Below are positions 44,901 to 53,916 of a stretch of DNA of 64,000 nucleotides, in pieces (position 1 is the stretch's first letter; every line of letters starts with the position of its first letter). The stretch covers positions 372,001 to 436,000 of the forward strand of contig NC_013454.1 in the NCBI RefSeq assembly GCF_000022605.2, given 5' to 3'. The notes below the pieces were generated by a model. That model saw nothing but the letters and a program-made list of their open reading frames with translations. It did no database searches and had not been told where the DNA came from. The position numbers and the translations under genes are program-made. The stretch is from Blattabacterium sp. (Blattella germanica) str. Bge. Its GTDB lineage: Bacteria > Bacteroidota > Bacteroidia > Flavobacteriales > Blattabacteriaceae.

Positions 44901-46699
44901 TCAAGTAAAAAGAGTCCATAAAAAACCAGCTCTAATAAATAATTCTTTTTTGTTGATAGGATTATCTATGAAATGAAATCCTATGTTTTTAATACTCAGA
45001 TAAAACACAGTTCTATGTATTTTAAGATTTAAAAAATAATCCATAAAAGGAGACCCTCCAATTTGATTAGGTGAACATTCCTTTTCAGAAGAAAAAATAT
45101 GAATATCGAAAGGATAATAAATTTTTGATAATAAAAATTGCTAAAATAATGAATAGAAAAACCTGTTTTCATTGATAAGGCATTATTTAAATAATGATCT
45201 TGATAAAAAATTGTATTTCTTGATAAAATACTTGGAATTGAAAAAATCAATGGATCAGAGTTGTATTTTTGATACAAAAAAAGATTGTTAAGTTGAAGTT
45301 TCCATATGTTGTGTGTTGTTTCGACTTTGAAACTGTACAATTGAATTTGCTTACGATATAGAAATTTTTCCATTTCTTTTTTTTCATTTCGAAACAAATG
45401 GTCCAATCTAGATACAGAAAGAGAAAAATGATAATTCTTATCGTCAAATAAAGAAAGATCTACTGTTTTTTCTTTATCAAAAACCAGCATGTTTTTTCGT
45501 TGATTATTGTAGCAATCTTCATTTTTTTTTAAAATATACAGATGAATAAAATCTGGAGAAATTCCTTTATTTTCAGAAAAATACAATTGAGTTGAAAATT
45601 GAAATTTTGAAAATAAAAATGTGTTGAATTTCATATTCATCTGTAAGTAAGGTTTTTTTAAATTATTATACTCCATTATACCGGATGAATGAAATGCGAA
45701 AATATTATTGATAGGATAATTTATTTGAGTTTCTATGAAGAAATTGTTTATATCCCTGTTTTTAGGAATGATTCTATGGCGATATTCATTGATTGAAAAT
45801 ATTTTATAATGTATCTTATCAAAAATGGATCCTACTTCTACATCTAATTTGTTTTTCTTAAACATTAAAAAAAAACCGTTTTTCAAATAAAAATGATTGA
45901 TTTTATTTTTTTGTTCAGCAATAAAATGACTTTTGGAATATTTCTCATATTCTACATAAGTTTTTAAAAAAAAAGATTGATTTTCTTTTAAAGAAAAAAT
46001 TTTTTGAATAAAATTTATGTAAAATCTATTATGAATAAATTTTTTTTGATCGAAAAAAACATTTTTATAATTTTTAACATTGTTCCATTTTATGATTTTT
46101 TCTTTTTCTTTGATGTAAAATTTTTGCTGAATATAATGCCCCCATAATTTATGATTATAATCATCTTGATCCTGAAAACTGAAAGTAGTTAATAAAAAAT
46201 TTTTATTTTTTTCAAAACTAAGTTCGTTTTTTAAATTTAAGTTTCTATATTCTATAGAATAATTGATTTTTTCATTTGGACTCTGAGAAAAAAAAACACC
46301 CAATCCTCTTTCTTTAAAAAAGTCACTTTCATAAAAAATTTCTGATATAGGAGTTTTTACATCAAAGTATTGAATCTTGTCAATAGAAAAAAAAGGATCC
46401 TTAAAAAAAAGCATTTTTTGATGATGATTTATTTGTACAATATTTCTATGAGGAATTAAAAAATTGTTTCCGTTTCCTTTATTATAAAAAAATCCAAAAC
46501 TATCATGTTTAAAAAAATTATGAGAATAATATTTTTGAATCGAAAAAGATTCTAATAAAGTTTTTTTGATATTATTTTCTTCTGTCCAGAATTTGTAATC
46601 CTGAAAAGTAGGATGATAAATATCTATCCCTTTTTTTTCTGTACTAGGTTTCAAATAAGGATATATAAGAAACAAAAAAGAAAAAATGAATATTTTCAT
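44901..46699 (-). CDS. Flavobacterial 'putative porin' outer-membrane protein, frameshifted near the 3' end
   Basis: A signal-like N-terminus is followed by a long aromatic, beta-strand-rich sequence. IQYFDVKTPISEIFYESDFF near residue 108 and FFSQSPNEKINYSIEYRNL match an uncharacterised Bacteroidota family called putative porin. The frame as written ends at 45029 in an unrelated hydrophobic tail. One extra base at the A5T3 site (+ strand 45119-45126) instead gives a family-like C-terminus: FDIHIFSSEKEC, GGSPFMDYFLNLKIHRTVFY and a final aromatic RAGFLWTLFT, stopping at 44901. The restored protein is close to 600 residues. It may be an active channel rescued by slippage, a decaying gene or a sequence error. 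The 62 nt before the glucosaminidase gene hold nothing recognisable. Confidence 0.72.
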
Positions 46700-46759
46700 A
46701 CAATTGAATTATAAATTGCACTATTTATAATTAATATCCATGGATATGAAAAATTTATT

Positions 46760-46767
46760 TATATTTG
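46760..46767 (+). promoter_or_regulatory. TATATTTG -7 box of the trp operon
   Basis: TATATTTG, followed by C as at the his operon, matches TAnnTTTG. The predicted start site is near 46774, giving a leader of about 120 nt before trpE. No spaced -33 TTG is visible. Confidence 0.6.
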
Positions 46768-46840
46768 CATAAGGTAAATGTCATTTCTAAAGTAAATGGT
46801 ATTCTAATTGAGGGTAGATGTTATCCCAACAATATTTGCG

Positions 46841-46868
46841 AGGCTTGTCTTTATGACGGCCTTTTTTT
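46841..46868 (+). terminator. Terminator-like hairpin in the trpE leader (possible attenuator)
   Basis: AGGCT (46841-46845) pairs with GGCCT (46858-46862), including one G-U pair. After a bulged T, GTC (46847-46849) pairs with GAC (46855-46857) around the loop TTTAT. A T7 run follows at 46862-46868. The hairpin ends 24 nt before the trpE ATG, in the same direction, so it can only act on the trp transcript. No leader peptide rich in Trp codons is visible. Confidence 0.55.
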
Positions 46869-46892
46869 CATCATGTAAAAATACCATAAGCC

Positions 46893-48302
46893 ATGTTTAA
46901 ATTTAATTTTAGAACTATTCAGAAAAAAATTTTAGCTGATAGTACTACACCAATAGAATTATATTTAAAACTAAGAGATATATTTCCAAATACATTATTA
47001 TTAGAATTTTCTGACTATCAAATTTTCAAAAATAATTCTTCGATTCTTTGCATTAATCCAATTTCGGAACTTATTCTAGATAAAAATGTATTACGAATAT
47101 CATATCCAAATTGTGTTCATAAACATATTTTCATCAATGATCGATTGGACATACAAATTTTAATTGAGGATTTTTTTAAGAAATTTGAAAATGAAAATAC
47201 TTCTATTTTTTATTCCGGATTATACGGATATATATCTTATGACAGTATTCAATATTTTGAAAATATTCAATTTCATACTCCAATTAAAGAAATATACAAT
47301 ATTCCGCAAATGCGGTTTGGTTTTTATAAAAATCTAATTGTATTTCGTCATTTTCACAATGAAATTCATTTGATAGAACATCAATTCATTAATGCAGAGG
47401 AAACAACTTATATTAATCAATTGATAGAATTAATAAAAAAGAAAAATTTTCCTTCTTTTCCATTTAAATCTGTAGGAAGTCGTTCTTCAAATGTTACGGA
47501 TATAGAATATAAAAAAATGGTATCTCAAGGAATCAAAGCTTGTTTACGAGGAGATGTTTTTCAAATAGTATTATCTAGACAGTTTCAACAAAAATTTACA
47601 GGAGATGAATTTAATGTATATCGTGCTTTACGATTTATCAATCCTTCTCCATATCTTTTTTATTTTGATTATGGAAACTATAAATTATTTGGTTCTTCTC
47701 CAGAATCCCAATTGATTATTGATGATAAAATAGCTTACATCAATCCAATAGCAGGAACTATACGAAGATCGGGAAATAAAGATAAGGATAAAAAATTATC
47801 TGAAAACCTTTCTGAGAATCCAAAAGAAAATGCAGAACACGTCATGTTAGTAGATTTAGCAAGAAATGATTTGAGTAAAAATTCTTCCAATGTAAAAGTA
47901 GAAGTCTTCAAAGAAATTCAAGTTTTTTCTCATGTACTGCATATGGTATCCAAAGTTTCTGGAAAATTGGAAGAAGACATATCGATTATAAAAGTGTTTG
48001 GAGATACTTTTCCAGCAGGAACTTTATCAGGAGCTCCTAAGTATAAAGCAATGGAGTTGATAGATAAAATAGAAAATCAACATAGAGGAGTTTATGGAGG
48101 AGCTATTGGTTTTTTTGGATTGAATAATTCTTGTATCAATACCGCTATAGTTATTCGTTCTTTTGTGAGTAAAAATAATACTCTTTTTTTTCAAGCTGGC
48201 GCAGGAATTGTTTCTGATTCTAAAGAAGAAAAAGAGTTAGAAGAAGTAAATAATAAGCTTATGGCCTTATTTAAAGCTATAGAGTTAGCTAAAAATATAT
48301 GA
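46893..48302 (+). CDS. trpE: Anthranilate synthase component I (TrpE) with a feedback-site substitution
   Basis: TrpE turns chorismate into anthranilate, using ammonia from TrpG. The 469-residue enzyme has the catalytic blocks FQIVLSRQFQQKF, FGSSPESQL, NPIAGTIRR, ENAEHVMLVDLARNDLS, FPAGTLSGAPKYKAMELID and YGGAIGFFG. The N-terminal tryptophan-sensing motif LLES reads LLEF here (residues 36-39; codon TTT at 47007-47009). Aligned with E. coli (TLLLESAD/TLLLEFSD), Phe39 replaces Ser40. The E. coli change S40F is a well-known feedback-resistant mutation. The second effector motif reads NPSPYLF. This suggests reduced inhibition by tryptophan, which would suit a nutritional symbiont. First gene of the operon. 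Confidence 0.96.
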   Translation: MFKFNFRTIQKKILADSTTPIELYLKLRDIFPNTLLLEFSDYQIFKNNSSILCINPISELILDKNVLRISYPNCVHKHIFINDRLDIQILIEDFFKKFENENTSIFYSGLYGYISYDSIQYFENIQFHTPIKEIYNIPQMRFGFYKNLIVFRHFHNEIHLIEHQFINAEETTYINQLIELIKKKNFPSFPFKSVGSRSSNVTDIEYKKMVSQGIKACLRGDVFQIVLSRQFQQKFTGDEFNVYRALRFINPSPYLFYFDYGNYKLFGSSPESQLIIDDKIAYINPIAGTIRRSGNKDKDKKLSENLSENPKENAEHVMLVDLARNDLSKNSSNVKVEVFKEIQVFSHVLHMVSKVSGKLEEDISIIKVFGDTFPAGTLSGAPKYKAMELIDKIENQHRGVYGGAIGFFGLNNSCINTAIVIRSFVSKNNTLFFQAGAGIVSDSKEEKELEEVNNKLMALFKAIELAKNI

Positions 48303-48308
48303 AGTATT

Positions 48309-48857
48309 ATGAATAAAATACTGATTTTGGATAATTATGATTCTTTTACTTATAATCTTGTTCATGCTGTAAAAAAATTAACAAAAAATCCCGTAGAAGT
48401 ATCTAGAAATAATGAAATTCAACTTTCTGATATAGAAAAATATAACAAGATTATTCTTTCTCCAGGCCCTGGAATTCCAGATGAAGCACATATTCTAAAA
48501 CCTTTAGTAAAGACTTTTGCTTCTACTAAAAGTATTTTTGGAGTTTGTTTGGGGCAACAAGCTATAGGAGAAGTATTTGGAGCTACTCTTCTGAATACAA
48601 AGGAAGTTTATCATGGAATAGCTAGTTTGATCAAAATTGTGGATCCAAAAGAAATTATTTTTCAAAAATTACCTAGAGAAATCAAGGTAGGTCGTTATCA
48701 TTCTTGGATTATATCTCCACAAAATTTTCCTGAAGAACTTCAGATTACAGCTATTGGAGATAAAGGAGAAATTATGGCTTTACGTCATAAATTTTATGAT
48801 GTTCGTGGAGTTCAATTTCATCCAGAATCCATTTTGACTCCATATGGAGAAAAATAA
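48309..48857 (+). CDS. trpG: Anthranilate synthase component II (glutamine amidotransferase), C-terminus cut by a frameshift
   Basis: This class I glutaminase makes ammonia for TrpE. The nucleophile Cys is in FGVCLGQQAIGEVFG, the His/Glu pair in VQFHPESILT, and LDNYDSFTYNLVH and SPGPGIPDEA are also present. The frame stops at 48857 right after TPYGEK. Adding one A to the A5 run at 48850-48854 gives EKIINNWLKMK and a stop at 48881-48883, just 2 nt before the trpD ATG. That tail resembles the family's usual KILENWLKL ending. All catalytic residues precede the break, so the short form may still work. Confidence 0.93.
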   Translation: MNKILILDNYDSFTYNLVHAVKKLTKNPVEVSRNNEIQLSDIEKYNKIILSPGPGIPDEAHILKPLVKTFASTKSIFGVCLGQQAIGEVFGATLLNTKEVYHGIASLIKIVDPKEIIFQKLPREIKVGRYHSWIISPQNFPEELQITAIGDKGEIMALRHKFYDVRGVQFHPESILTPYGEK

Positions 48858-48885
48858 TAAATAATTGGCTGAAAATGAAGTAAAT

Positions 48886-49890
48886 ATGAAAAAAACATTA
48901 GAAAATCTTTTTTCAGAAAAAACTTTAACAAAACAGCAGGCCAAGAATCTTATTATAGAATTATCAAAAGGAAAAATCAATAAGACTCAAGCAATTGCTC
49001 TAGCTACTATATATAACATGAGGCCTCCTACTTTAGAAGAAATAGTAGGGTTTCGACAAGCATTAATAGAATTATGTATAAAAGTCGATCTCACGGAATT
49101 CAATGCGGTTGATATAGTAGGAACAGGTGGAGATAGAAAAAACACTTTTAATATATCAACCTTGGCATGTTTTGTAGTTGCAGGGGCAGGAGAAAAAGTA
49201 ATCAAACATGGAAGTTTTAGTTCTTCTTCAACAACTGGATCTTCAAATCTATTAGAAGGTTTAGGATATCATTTTACTAATAAAGAAGAAAATTTAAAAA
49301 ATCAGTTGGATAAAGTTGGAATTTGTTATTTACATGCACCTATATTTCATCCGGCTTTAAATATTGTATCTGTAGCAAGAAAAGAATTAGGAATTAAAAC
49401 TATTTTTAACACACTTGGACCATTGATCAATCCTGGAAAACCAAAAAATCAATTGTTAGGGGTTCATAATTTAGAATTAGCCAGAATTTATTATTATATG
49501 TACCAACATACAAAAAACAAAAACAATTATGCTATTGTTCATAGCTTAGATGGCTATGATGAAATAACGCTTACTAGTGATGTAAAATGTTACTCTCCAA
49601 AAGGAGAACGATTTTATTCTATAGAAGAATTAGGTATAGGTAAAAATAAGATAAAAATCAATCCTGATGAATTAAAAGGAGGAAAAAATACAGAAGAAAA
49701 TATTCGTATATTCATTAATGTTTTATCAGGAGAAGGAACTTCGTCTCAAAATGAAGTAGTTTTGATAAATGCGACATTTGCATTAAGTTTATTGAATCAA
49801 GATAGTTTGGAAAATAATTATGATAAGGCAAAACGATCTTTAAAAAGTGGAAAAGCAAAGAATATTCTCAAAAAATTATTGAATTTATGA
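48886..49890 (+). CDS. trpD: Anthranilate phosphoribosyltransferase
   Basis: TrpD joins anthranilate to PRPP. The 334-residue protein has DIVGTGGDRKNTFNIST near 77, VIKHGSFSSSSTTGSSNLLE near 105, FHPALNIVSVARKELGIKT near 152 and NTLGPLINPGKPKNQLLGV. The frame is open from a TTG at 48865, but MKKTLENLFSEKTLTKQQ at 48886 is the better start and sits next to the restored trpG end. In the SSSSTTGSSN stretch, relatives usually have N..VSS..GS.D; the PRPP-loop chemistry appears conserved but not identical. It overlaps trpC by 4 nt. Confidence 0.95.
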   Translation: MKKTLENLFSEKTLTKQQAKNLIIELSKGKINKTQAIALATIYNMRPPTLEEIVGFRQALIELCIKVDLTEFNAVDIVGTGGDRKNTFNISTLACFVVAGAGEKVIKHGSFSSSSTTGSSNLLEGLGYHFTNKEENLKNQLDKVGICYLHAPIFHPALNIVSVARKELGIKTIFNTLGPLINPGKPKNQLLGVHNLELARIYYYMYQHTKNKNNYAIVHSLDGYDEITLTSDVKCYSPKGERFYSIEELGIGKNKIKINPDELKGGKNTEENIRIFINVLSGEGTSSQNEVVLINATFALSLLNQDSLENNYDKAKRSLKSGKAKNILKKLLNL

Positions 49891-50672
49891 ATATTCTTGA
49901 AAAAATAGTATCTGTTAAACAAAAAGAAGTCTCCAGAAACAGAGTTATTCGTCCTATAAAAGAATTGGAAAAGAGTCTCTTTTTTAAAAGAAACATTTTT
50001 TCTTTAGTGAAAAGACTAAAGGATAGCAAAACTGGTATAATTGCAGAATTTAAGTCAAAATCGCCTTCTAAAGGAGTTATCAATAATTTTGTTTCAGTAG
50101 AAAAAGTTGCCAAGGATTATGAATCTTCAGGGGTTTGTGGAATATCTATTCTTACAGATCAGAATTTTTTTTCTGGTAAAAATGAAGATTTAGAAAAATC
50201 ACGTTCTATAGTTTCTATCCCTATACTAAGAAAAGATTTTATTATAGATGAATATCAAATTATAGAATCTAAATCTGTAGGAGCTGATGTGATATTGTTG
50301 ATTGCTAGTATTCTTTCTAAAAATCAAATAAAAAACTTTTCAAAGTTAGCAAAAAGTATTGATTTAGAAACTATTATTGAAATCCACAATGAATTTGAAA
50401 TCGATAAAATAACAGAGAATTTAGATATTATAGGAATTAACAATCGAAATTTGCAAACTTTTATTGTAGATTATAATAATTGTTTGAAATTATCTTCAAA
50501 AATTCCTAACAATTATACAAAGATAGCCGAAAGTGGAATAAATGATGTAAATCATATTTTTGAATTAAGAAAACAAGGGTTTAAAGGCTTTTTAATTGGA
50601 GAATATTTTATGAAAAGAAAAGATCCTGGAGAATTTTGTAAAAAATTTATAAAATCTTTATTGTCATTATGA
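49887..50672 (+). CDS. trpC: Indole-3-glycerol phosphate synthase
   Basis: TrpC closes the indole ring. The 261-residue TIM barrel shows [16 protein letters not shown] near 50 (catalytic Glu/Lys), [26 protein letters not shown] near 112 (catalytic Lys), [10 protein letters not shown] and AESGINDV near the phosphate site. Intact. ATGA overlaps join it to trpD and to the trpF part downstream. Confidence 0.95.
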   Translation: MNILEKIVSVKQKEVSRNRVIRPIKELEKSLFFKRNIFSLVKRLKDSKTGIIAEFKSKSPSKGVINNFVSVEKVAKDYESSGVCGISILTDQNFFSGKNEDLEKSRSIVSIPILRKDFIIDEYQIIESKSVGADVILLIASILSKNQIKNFSKLAKSIDLETIIEIHNEFEIDKITENLDIIGINNRNLQTFIVDYNNCLKLSSKIPNNYTKIAESGINDVNHIFELRKQGFKGFLIGEYFMKRKDPGEFCKKFIKSLLSL

Positions 50673-52501
50673 TTATGAAATGCAAATCATTAAAAATAAA
50701 AATATGTGGAATGAAATTCAATATACAAGAAATTTCAGATTTTTTACCTGATTTTATGGGTTTTATATTTTATCCTAATTCTCCCAGATTTGTGGGGATT
50801 GATTTTTTGATTCCAAAATTAAAAAAAAAAGTATTCAAAACTGGAGTTTTTGTAAATGAATCAGAAAAAAATGTATTGAAAATCAGTCAAAAGAATCAAT
50901 TGGATTTTATTCAATTGCATGGAACAGAAAGTCCTTTTTATTGTGAAAAATTATTCAAAAAAAGATTAAAATTAATTAAAGCTTTTAGAATAGATGATTT
51001 TTTTTCTTTTAAAAACGTTGTAGATTACATTCCTTTTTGTACTTATTTTCTATTTGATAATAATACAATCAACTATGGAGGGAGCGGAAAAAAATTTTGT
51101 TGGGAAAAACTTGATGAATATAATTTTAAAATTCCATTTTTTTTAAGTGGAGGAATTGGAATAAAAGATTTTGATAAAATTAAAAATTTTTCACATTCAA
51201 AAATATTTGGAATTGATATAAACAGTCGATTTGAAATATTTCCAGGAAAAAAAGACGATATAGCGTTAAATACCTTTATAAAAAAAAATAAGAGAATTAT
51301 GAAATATTTTGTTGATAAAAATGGGTATTATGGAGAATTTGGAGGAGCTTTTATTCCTGAAATGTTGCATCATAATATAACAGAATTACAAGATCAATAT
51401 AAAAAATTCATTACAAGTTTTGAATTTCAAAAATTGTATAAAAAAATACTAAAAAATTATGCAGGAAGACCTACTCCTTTATTTTTTTGCAAAAAATATT
51501 CTGATAAATATAAAGCTAAAATTTATCTAAAAAGAGAAGATTTGAATCACACAGGATCGCATAAAATTAATAATTCTATAGGACAAGCATTGTTGGCAAA
51601 ACAATTGGGAAAAAAAAAGATTATTGCTGAAACTGGAGCTGGACAACATGGAGTCGCTACTGCTACTACTTGTGCATTAATGAATTTAGAATGTATTATT
51701 TTTATGGGAGAAACGGATATACACCGTCAATATACTAATGTTCTTAGAATGAAATCTCTTGGGGCCAAAGTGATTCCTGTTTGTAGTGGAGATAAAACAC
51801 TGAAAGATGCGGTAAATGAAGCTATTCGTTATTGGATAAGCCATCCAGAAAGTTATTATTTAATAGGGTCTACAGTTGGACCTCATCCTTATCCTCAAAT
51901 GGTTGCAGATATTCAATCTATTATTAGTGAAGAAATTAAAATTCAGTTAAAAGAAAAGGAAGGATCTTCTTTTCCTAATTATGTAGTTGCTTGCATAGGA
52001 GGTGGAAGTAATGCAGCTGGATCTTTTTATCATTTTTTGGATAACGATTCCGTGAATCTAGTAGCAGTAGAAGCCGCAGGATTAGGAGTGAATACAAAAA
52101 AAACAGCAGCATCTATTCACTGTGGATCTAGAGGAATATTACATGGAAGTATGACTATGCTATTGCAAAATGAAGATGGTCAAGTTCTTCCTGCTCATTC
52201 TATATCTGCTGGATTAGATTATCCGGGAATAGGCCCTATGTTTGCTAATCTTTTTGTAAAAAAACGTGTTAATTTTTTGCATTCCACAGATGAAGAAGCT
52301 TTGCAGGCAGGATATGAATTGACCAGATTAGAAGGAATCATTCCAGCTTTGGAAAGTTCTCATGCATTAGCTGCACTCAAAAACATCCCATTTAAAAAAA
52401 TGGATGTGGTAGTTGTCACTCTATCTGGAAGAGGTGACAAAGATATCAATGTTTATGATAAATTTTTTACAAAATTCTCAGGCGATGAACAAAATACATG
52501 A
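50669..52501 (+). CDS. trpF/trpB: Fused phosphoribosylanthranilate isomerase - tryptophan synthase beta (TrpF-TrpB)
   Basis: One 610-codon frame encodes TrpF (residues 1 to about 207) and TrpB (211-610). The TrpF part has KIKICGMK (catalytic Cys), the substrate-binding IQLHGTE, LIKAFRI, FLFDN (catalytic Asp) and PFFLSGGIG with a phosphate-binding end. The junction is [14 protein letters not shown]. It lies on an A9 run (51280-51288) followed by TAAGAG. With ten As the TrpF frame would read FIKKK and stop at that TAA, 9 nt before the TrpB ATG. The fusion therefore looks like a one-base read-through rather than a designed linker. Both domains keep their catalytic residues. Slippage could yield fused and separate products. 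Confidence 0.9.
   Translation: MIMKCKSLKIKICGMKFNIQEISDFLPDFMGFIFYPNSPRFVGIDFLIPKLKKKVFKTGVFVNESEKNVLKISQKNQLDFIQLHGTESPFYCEKLFKKRLKLIKAFRIDDFFSFKNVVDYIPFCTYFLFDNNTINYGGSGKKFCWEKLDEYNFKIPFFLSGGIGIKDFDKIKNFSHSKIFGIDINSRFEIFPGKKDDIALNTFIKKNKRIMKYFVDKNGYYGEFGGAFIPEMLHHNITELQDQYKKFITSFEFQKLYKKILKNYAGRPTPLFFCKKYSDKYKAKIYLKREDLNHTGSHKINNSIGQALLAKQLGKKKIIAETGAGQHGVATATTCALMNLECIIFMGETDIHRQYTNVLRMKSLGAKVIPVCSGDKTLKDAVNEAIRYWISHPESYYLIGSTVGPHPYPQMVADIQSIISEEIKIQLKEKEGSSFPNYVVACIGGGSNAAGSFYHFLDNDSVNLVAVEAAGLGVNTKKTAASIHCGSRGILHGSMTMLLQNEDGQVLPAHSISAGLDYPGIGPMFANLFVKKRVNFLHSTDEEALQAGYELTRLEGIIPALESSHALAALKNIPFKKMDVVVVTLSGRGDKDINVYDKFFTKFSGDEQNT
51299..52501 (+). CDS. trpB: Tryptophan synthase beta chain, possible internal start within the TrpF-TrpB frame
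   Basis: TrpB condenses indole with serine, using PLP. From the ATG at 51299 the protein is 400 residues, the normal length, starting [20 protein letters not shown]. Key blocks are [16 protein letters not shown] (PLP Lys89), [31 protein letters not shown] (PLP phosphate loop) and [13 protein letters not shown]. The bases AGAG lie 5 nt before the ATG, one of few SD-like signals in the window, which supports independent initiation. The end overlaps trpA by 17 nt. Confidence 0.9.
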   Translation: MKYFVDKNGYYGEFGGAFIPEMLHHNITELQDQYKKFITSFEFQKLYKKILKNYAGRPTPLFFCKKYSDKYKAKIYLKREDLNHTGSHKINNSIGQALLAKQLGKKKIIAETGAGQHGVATATTCALMNLECIIFMGETDIHRQYTNVLRMKSLGAKVIPVCSGDKTLKDAVNEAIRYWISHPESYYLIGSTVGPHPYPQMVADIQSIISEEIKIQLKEKEGSSFPNYVVACIGGGSNAAGSFYHFLDNDSVNLVAVEAAGLGVNTKKTAASIHCGSRGILHGSMTMLLQNEDGQVLPAHSISAGLDYPGIGPMFANLFVKKRVNFLHSTDEEALQAGYELTRLEGIIPALESSHALAALKNIPFKKMDVVVVTLSGRGDKDINVYDKFFTKFSGDEQNT

Positions 52502-53258
52502 TTTATTCAGAAATAAAAGTGAAAACATATTATGCATTTATTTTACAGCGGGATATCCTAATGTAAACAGCACAGTAAAAATAATAAAAATATTGCAGAA
52601 TCTTCCTGTTGACTTAATAGAAATAGGGATTCCTTATTCTGATCCTTTGGCAGATGGAATGATTATTCAAAAAAGCAATCAAACCTCTCTGAATAACGGA
52701 ATGAATGTTTCTTTATTATTTTCTCAAATCAAACAATTTAAAAAAGAAATCAAAATTCCTATTCTTCTTATGGGATATTACAATCAATTTTATAAGTTTG
52801 GAGAAGAAAAATTTTTGAAAAAATGTAAGGAATCAGGAATTTCTGGATTAATTATTCCAGATCTTCCTGTTGATTTGTTCGTTAAAAAATATCAAAATTT
52901 GTTTAAAAAGTATTTATTATCAATGATATTTTTGATCACTACACAAACGGATTCATCTAGAGTTTTCATGTTAAGTCAAATAACTGATGGTTTTTTATAC
53001 TTGGTTTCTTCTAATTCAACAACAGGAAAAGTTGATAATTTTTTTGGGAAAGAACAAATATCTTTTTTTGAACGTATAAAAAAACTGTCTATAAACATTC
53101 CTAAATTGATTGGTTTTGGAATCAATAACAGAGAAACTTTTGATTTTTCATGTCAATATGCAAATGGAGGAATTATTGGAAGTTCTTTTATTCAATCATT
53201 AAATGAAAATCAATTAGAAGAAAGCATAAAAAAATATATAAAATTTATTAGAGAATAG
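52485..53258 (+). CDS. trpA: Tryptophan synthase alpha chain
   Basis: TrpA splits indole-3-glycerol phosphate into indole and GAP. The 257-residue TIM barrel has [14 protein letters not shown], the catalytic Glu in [19 protein letters not shown] near 45, the second acid in [10 protein letters not shown] near 122 and the phosphate-site GFGINNRE and GGIIGSSFI. The frame is open from 52413, but [16 protein letters not shown] (52485) is the family-like start. It overlaps trpB by 17 nt and convergent yggS by 11 nt. Last gene of the operon. Confidence 0.95.
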   Translation: MNKIHDLFRNKSENILCIYFTAGYPNVNSTVKIIKILQNLPVDLIEIGIPYSDPLADGMIIQKSNQTSLNNGMNVSLLFSQIKQFKKEIKIPILLMGYYNQFYKFGEEKFLKKCKESGISGLIIPDLPVDLFVKKYQNLFKKYLLSMIFLITTQTDSSRVFMLSQITDGFLYLVSSNSTTGKVDNFFGKEQISFFERIKKLSINIPKLIGFGINNRETFDFSCQYANGGIIGSSFIQSLNENQLEESIKKYIKFIRE

Positions 53259-53916
53259 ATTTTTTTCTATTTCCAAAAATAGAAGTTCCTAAACGAACAA
53301 TCGTACTTCCATATTGGATTGCTATATTATAATCTCTACTCATTCCCATGGATAGTATATAAAATCCATATTTTTTTTGACATTTATCATAGAACTTGCG
53401 TAAATATCCAAATTCATTGTGGATTTTCGTAAGTTCTTGAAAAGAGGCCATCCCCATTATTCCTACTATTTTCACGTTTTTCATTGATTGATAAGTTTTG
53501 TTTTCCAATATGTCATAAAACTCTTGATCGGTTATTCCCGATTTACTTTTTTCGTTGCAAATTTTTATTTGCAAAAGACAATTGATTCTTCTACCATATT
53601 TTAACGCAATTTTATTTATTAATTGAATTTGTTCTAATTTTTGAACACTATGAATTAAATGAATAAAAGGGATTATATACTTCAATTTATTACTTTGAAT
53701 TCTTCCAATCATGTGCCAACGGATATCTTTTGGTAATTTTTTATACTTATCCATCATTTCTTGAACATAATTTTCTCCAAAATCTTTATGTCCTAATTTG
53801 TATAATTTTTCGATAGAAGAGACATTTTGATTTTTAGAAACTGCTACAATTTTTATATTTTTTGGAATTAATCTTCTTATGGAAAAGAATCTATTTTCTA
53901 TCATGACGTCTTTCAA
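53248..53916 (-). CDS. yggS: YggS/PLPBP-family pyridoxal phosphate homeostasis protein
   Basis: This 222-residue single-domain PLP-binding TIM barrel is related to alanine racemase. KIVAVSKNQNVSSIEKLY carries the PLP Lys near 28; GHKDFGENYVQEMMDKY, RWHMIGRIQSNKLKYI and the C-terminal LSMGMSRDYNIAIQYGSTIVRLG are the family pattern. It buffers free PLP rather than racemising alanine. The start overlaps serC by 26 nt if ATG 53916 is used; Met5 (53904) is an alternative. It overlaps convergent trpA by 11 nt. Confidence 0.92.
   Translation of the reverse strand: MKDVMIENRFFSIRRLIPKNIKIVAVSKNQNVSSIEKLYKLGHKDFGENYVQEMMDKYKKLPKDIRWHMIGRIQSNKLKYIIPFIHLIHSVQKLEQIQLINKIALKYGRRINCLLQIKICNEKSKSGITDQEFYDILENKTYQSMKNVKIVGIMGMASFQELTKIHNEFGYLRKFYDKCQKKYGFYILSMGMSRDYNIAIQYGSTIVRLGTSIFGNRKKSIL

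Noticed and set aside
46778-46850. Short ORFs in the trp leader as a Trp leader peptide
   Set aside because: The small frames encode no tryptophan codons, so classic ribosome-mediated attenuation is not supported.
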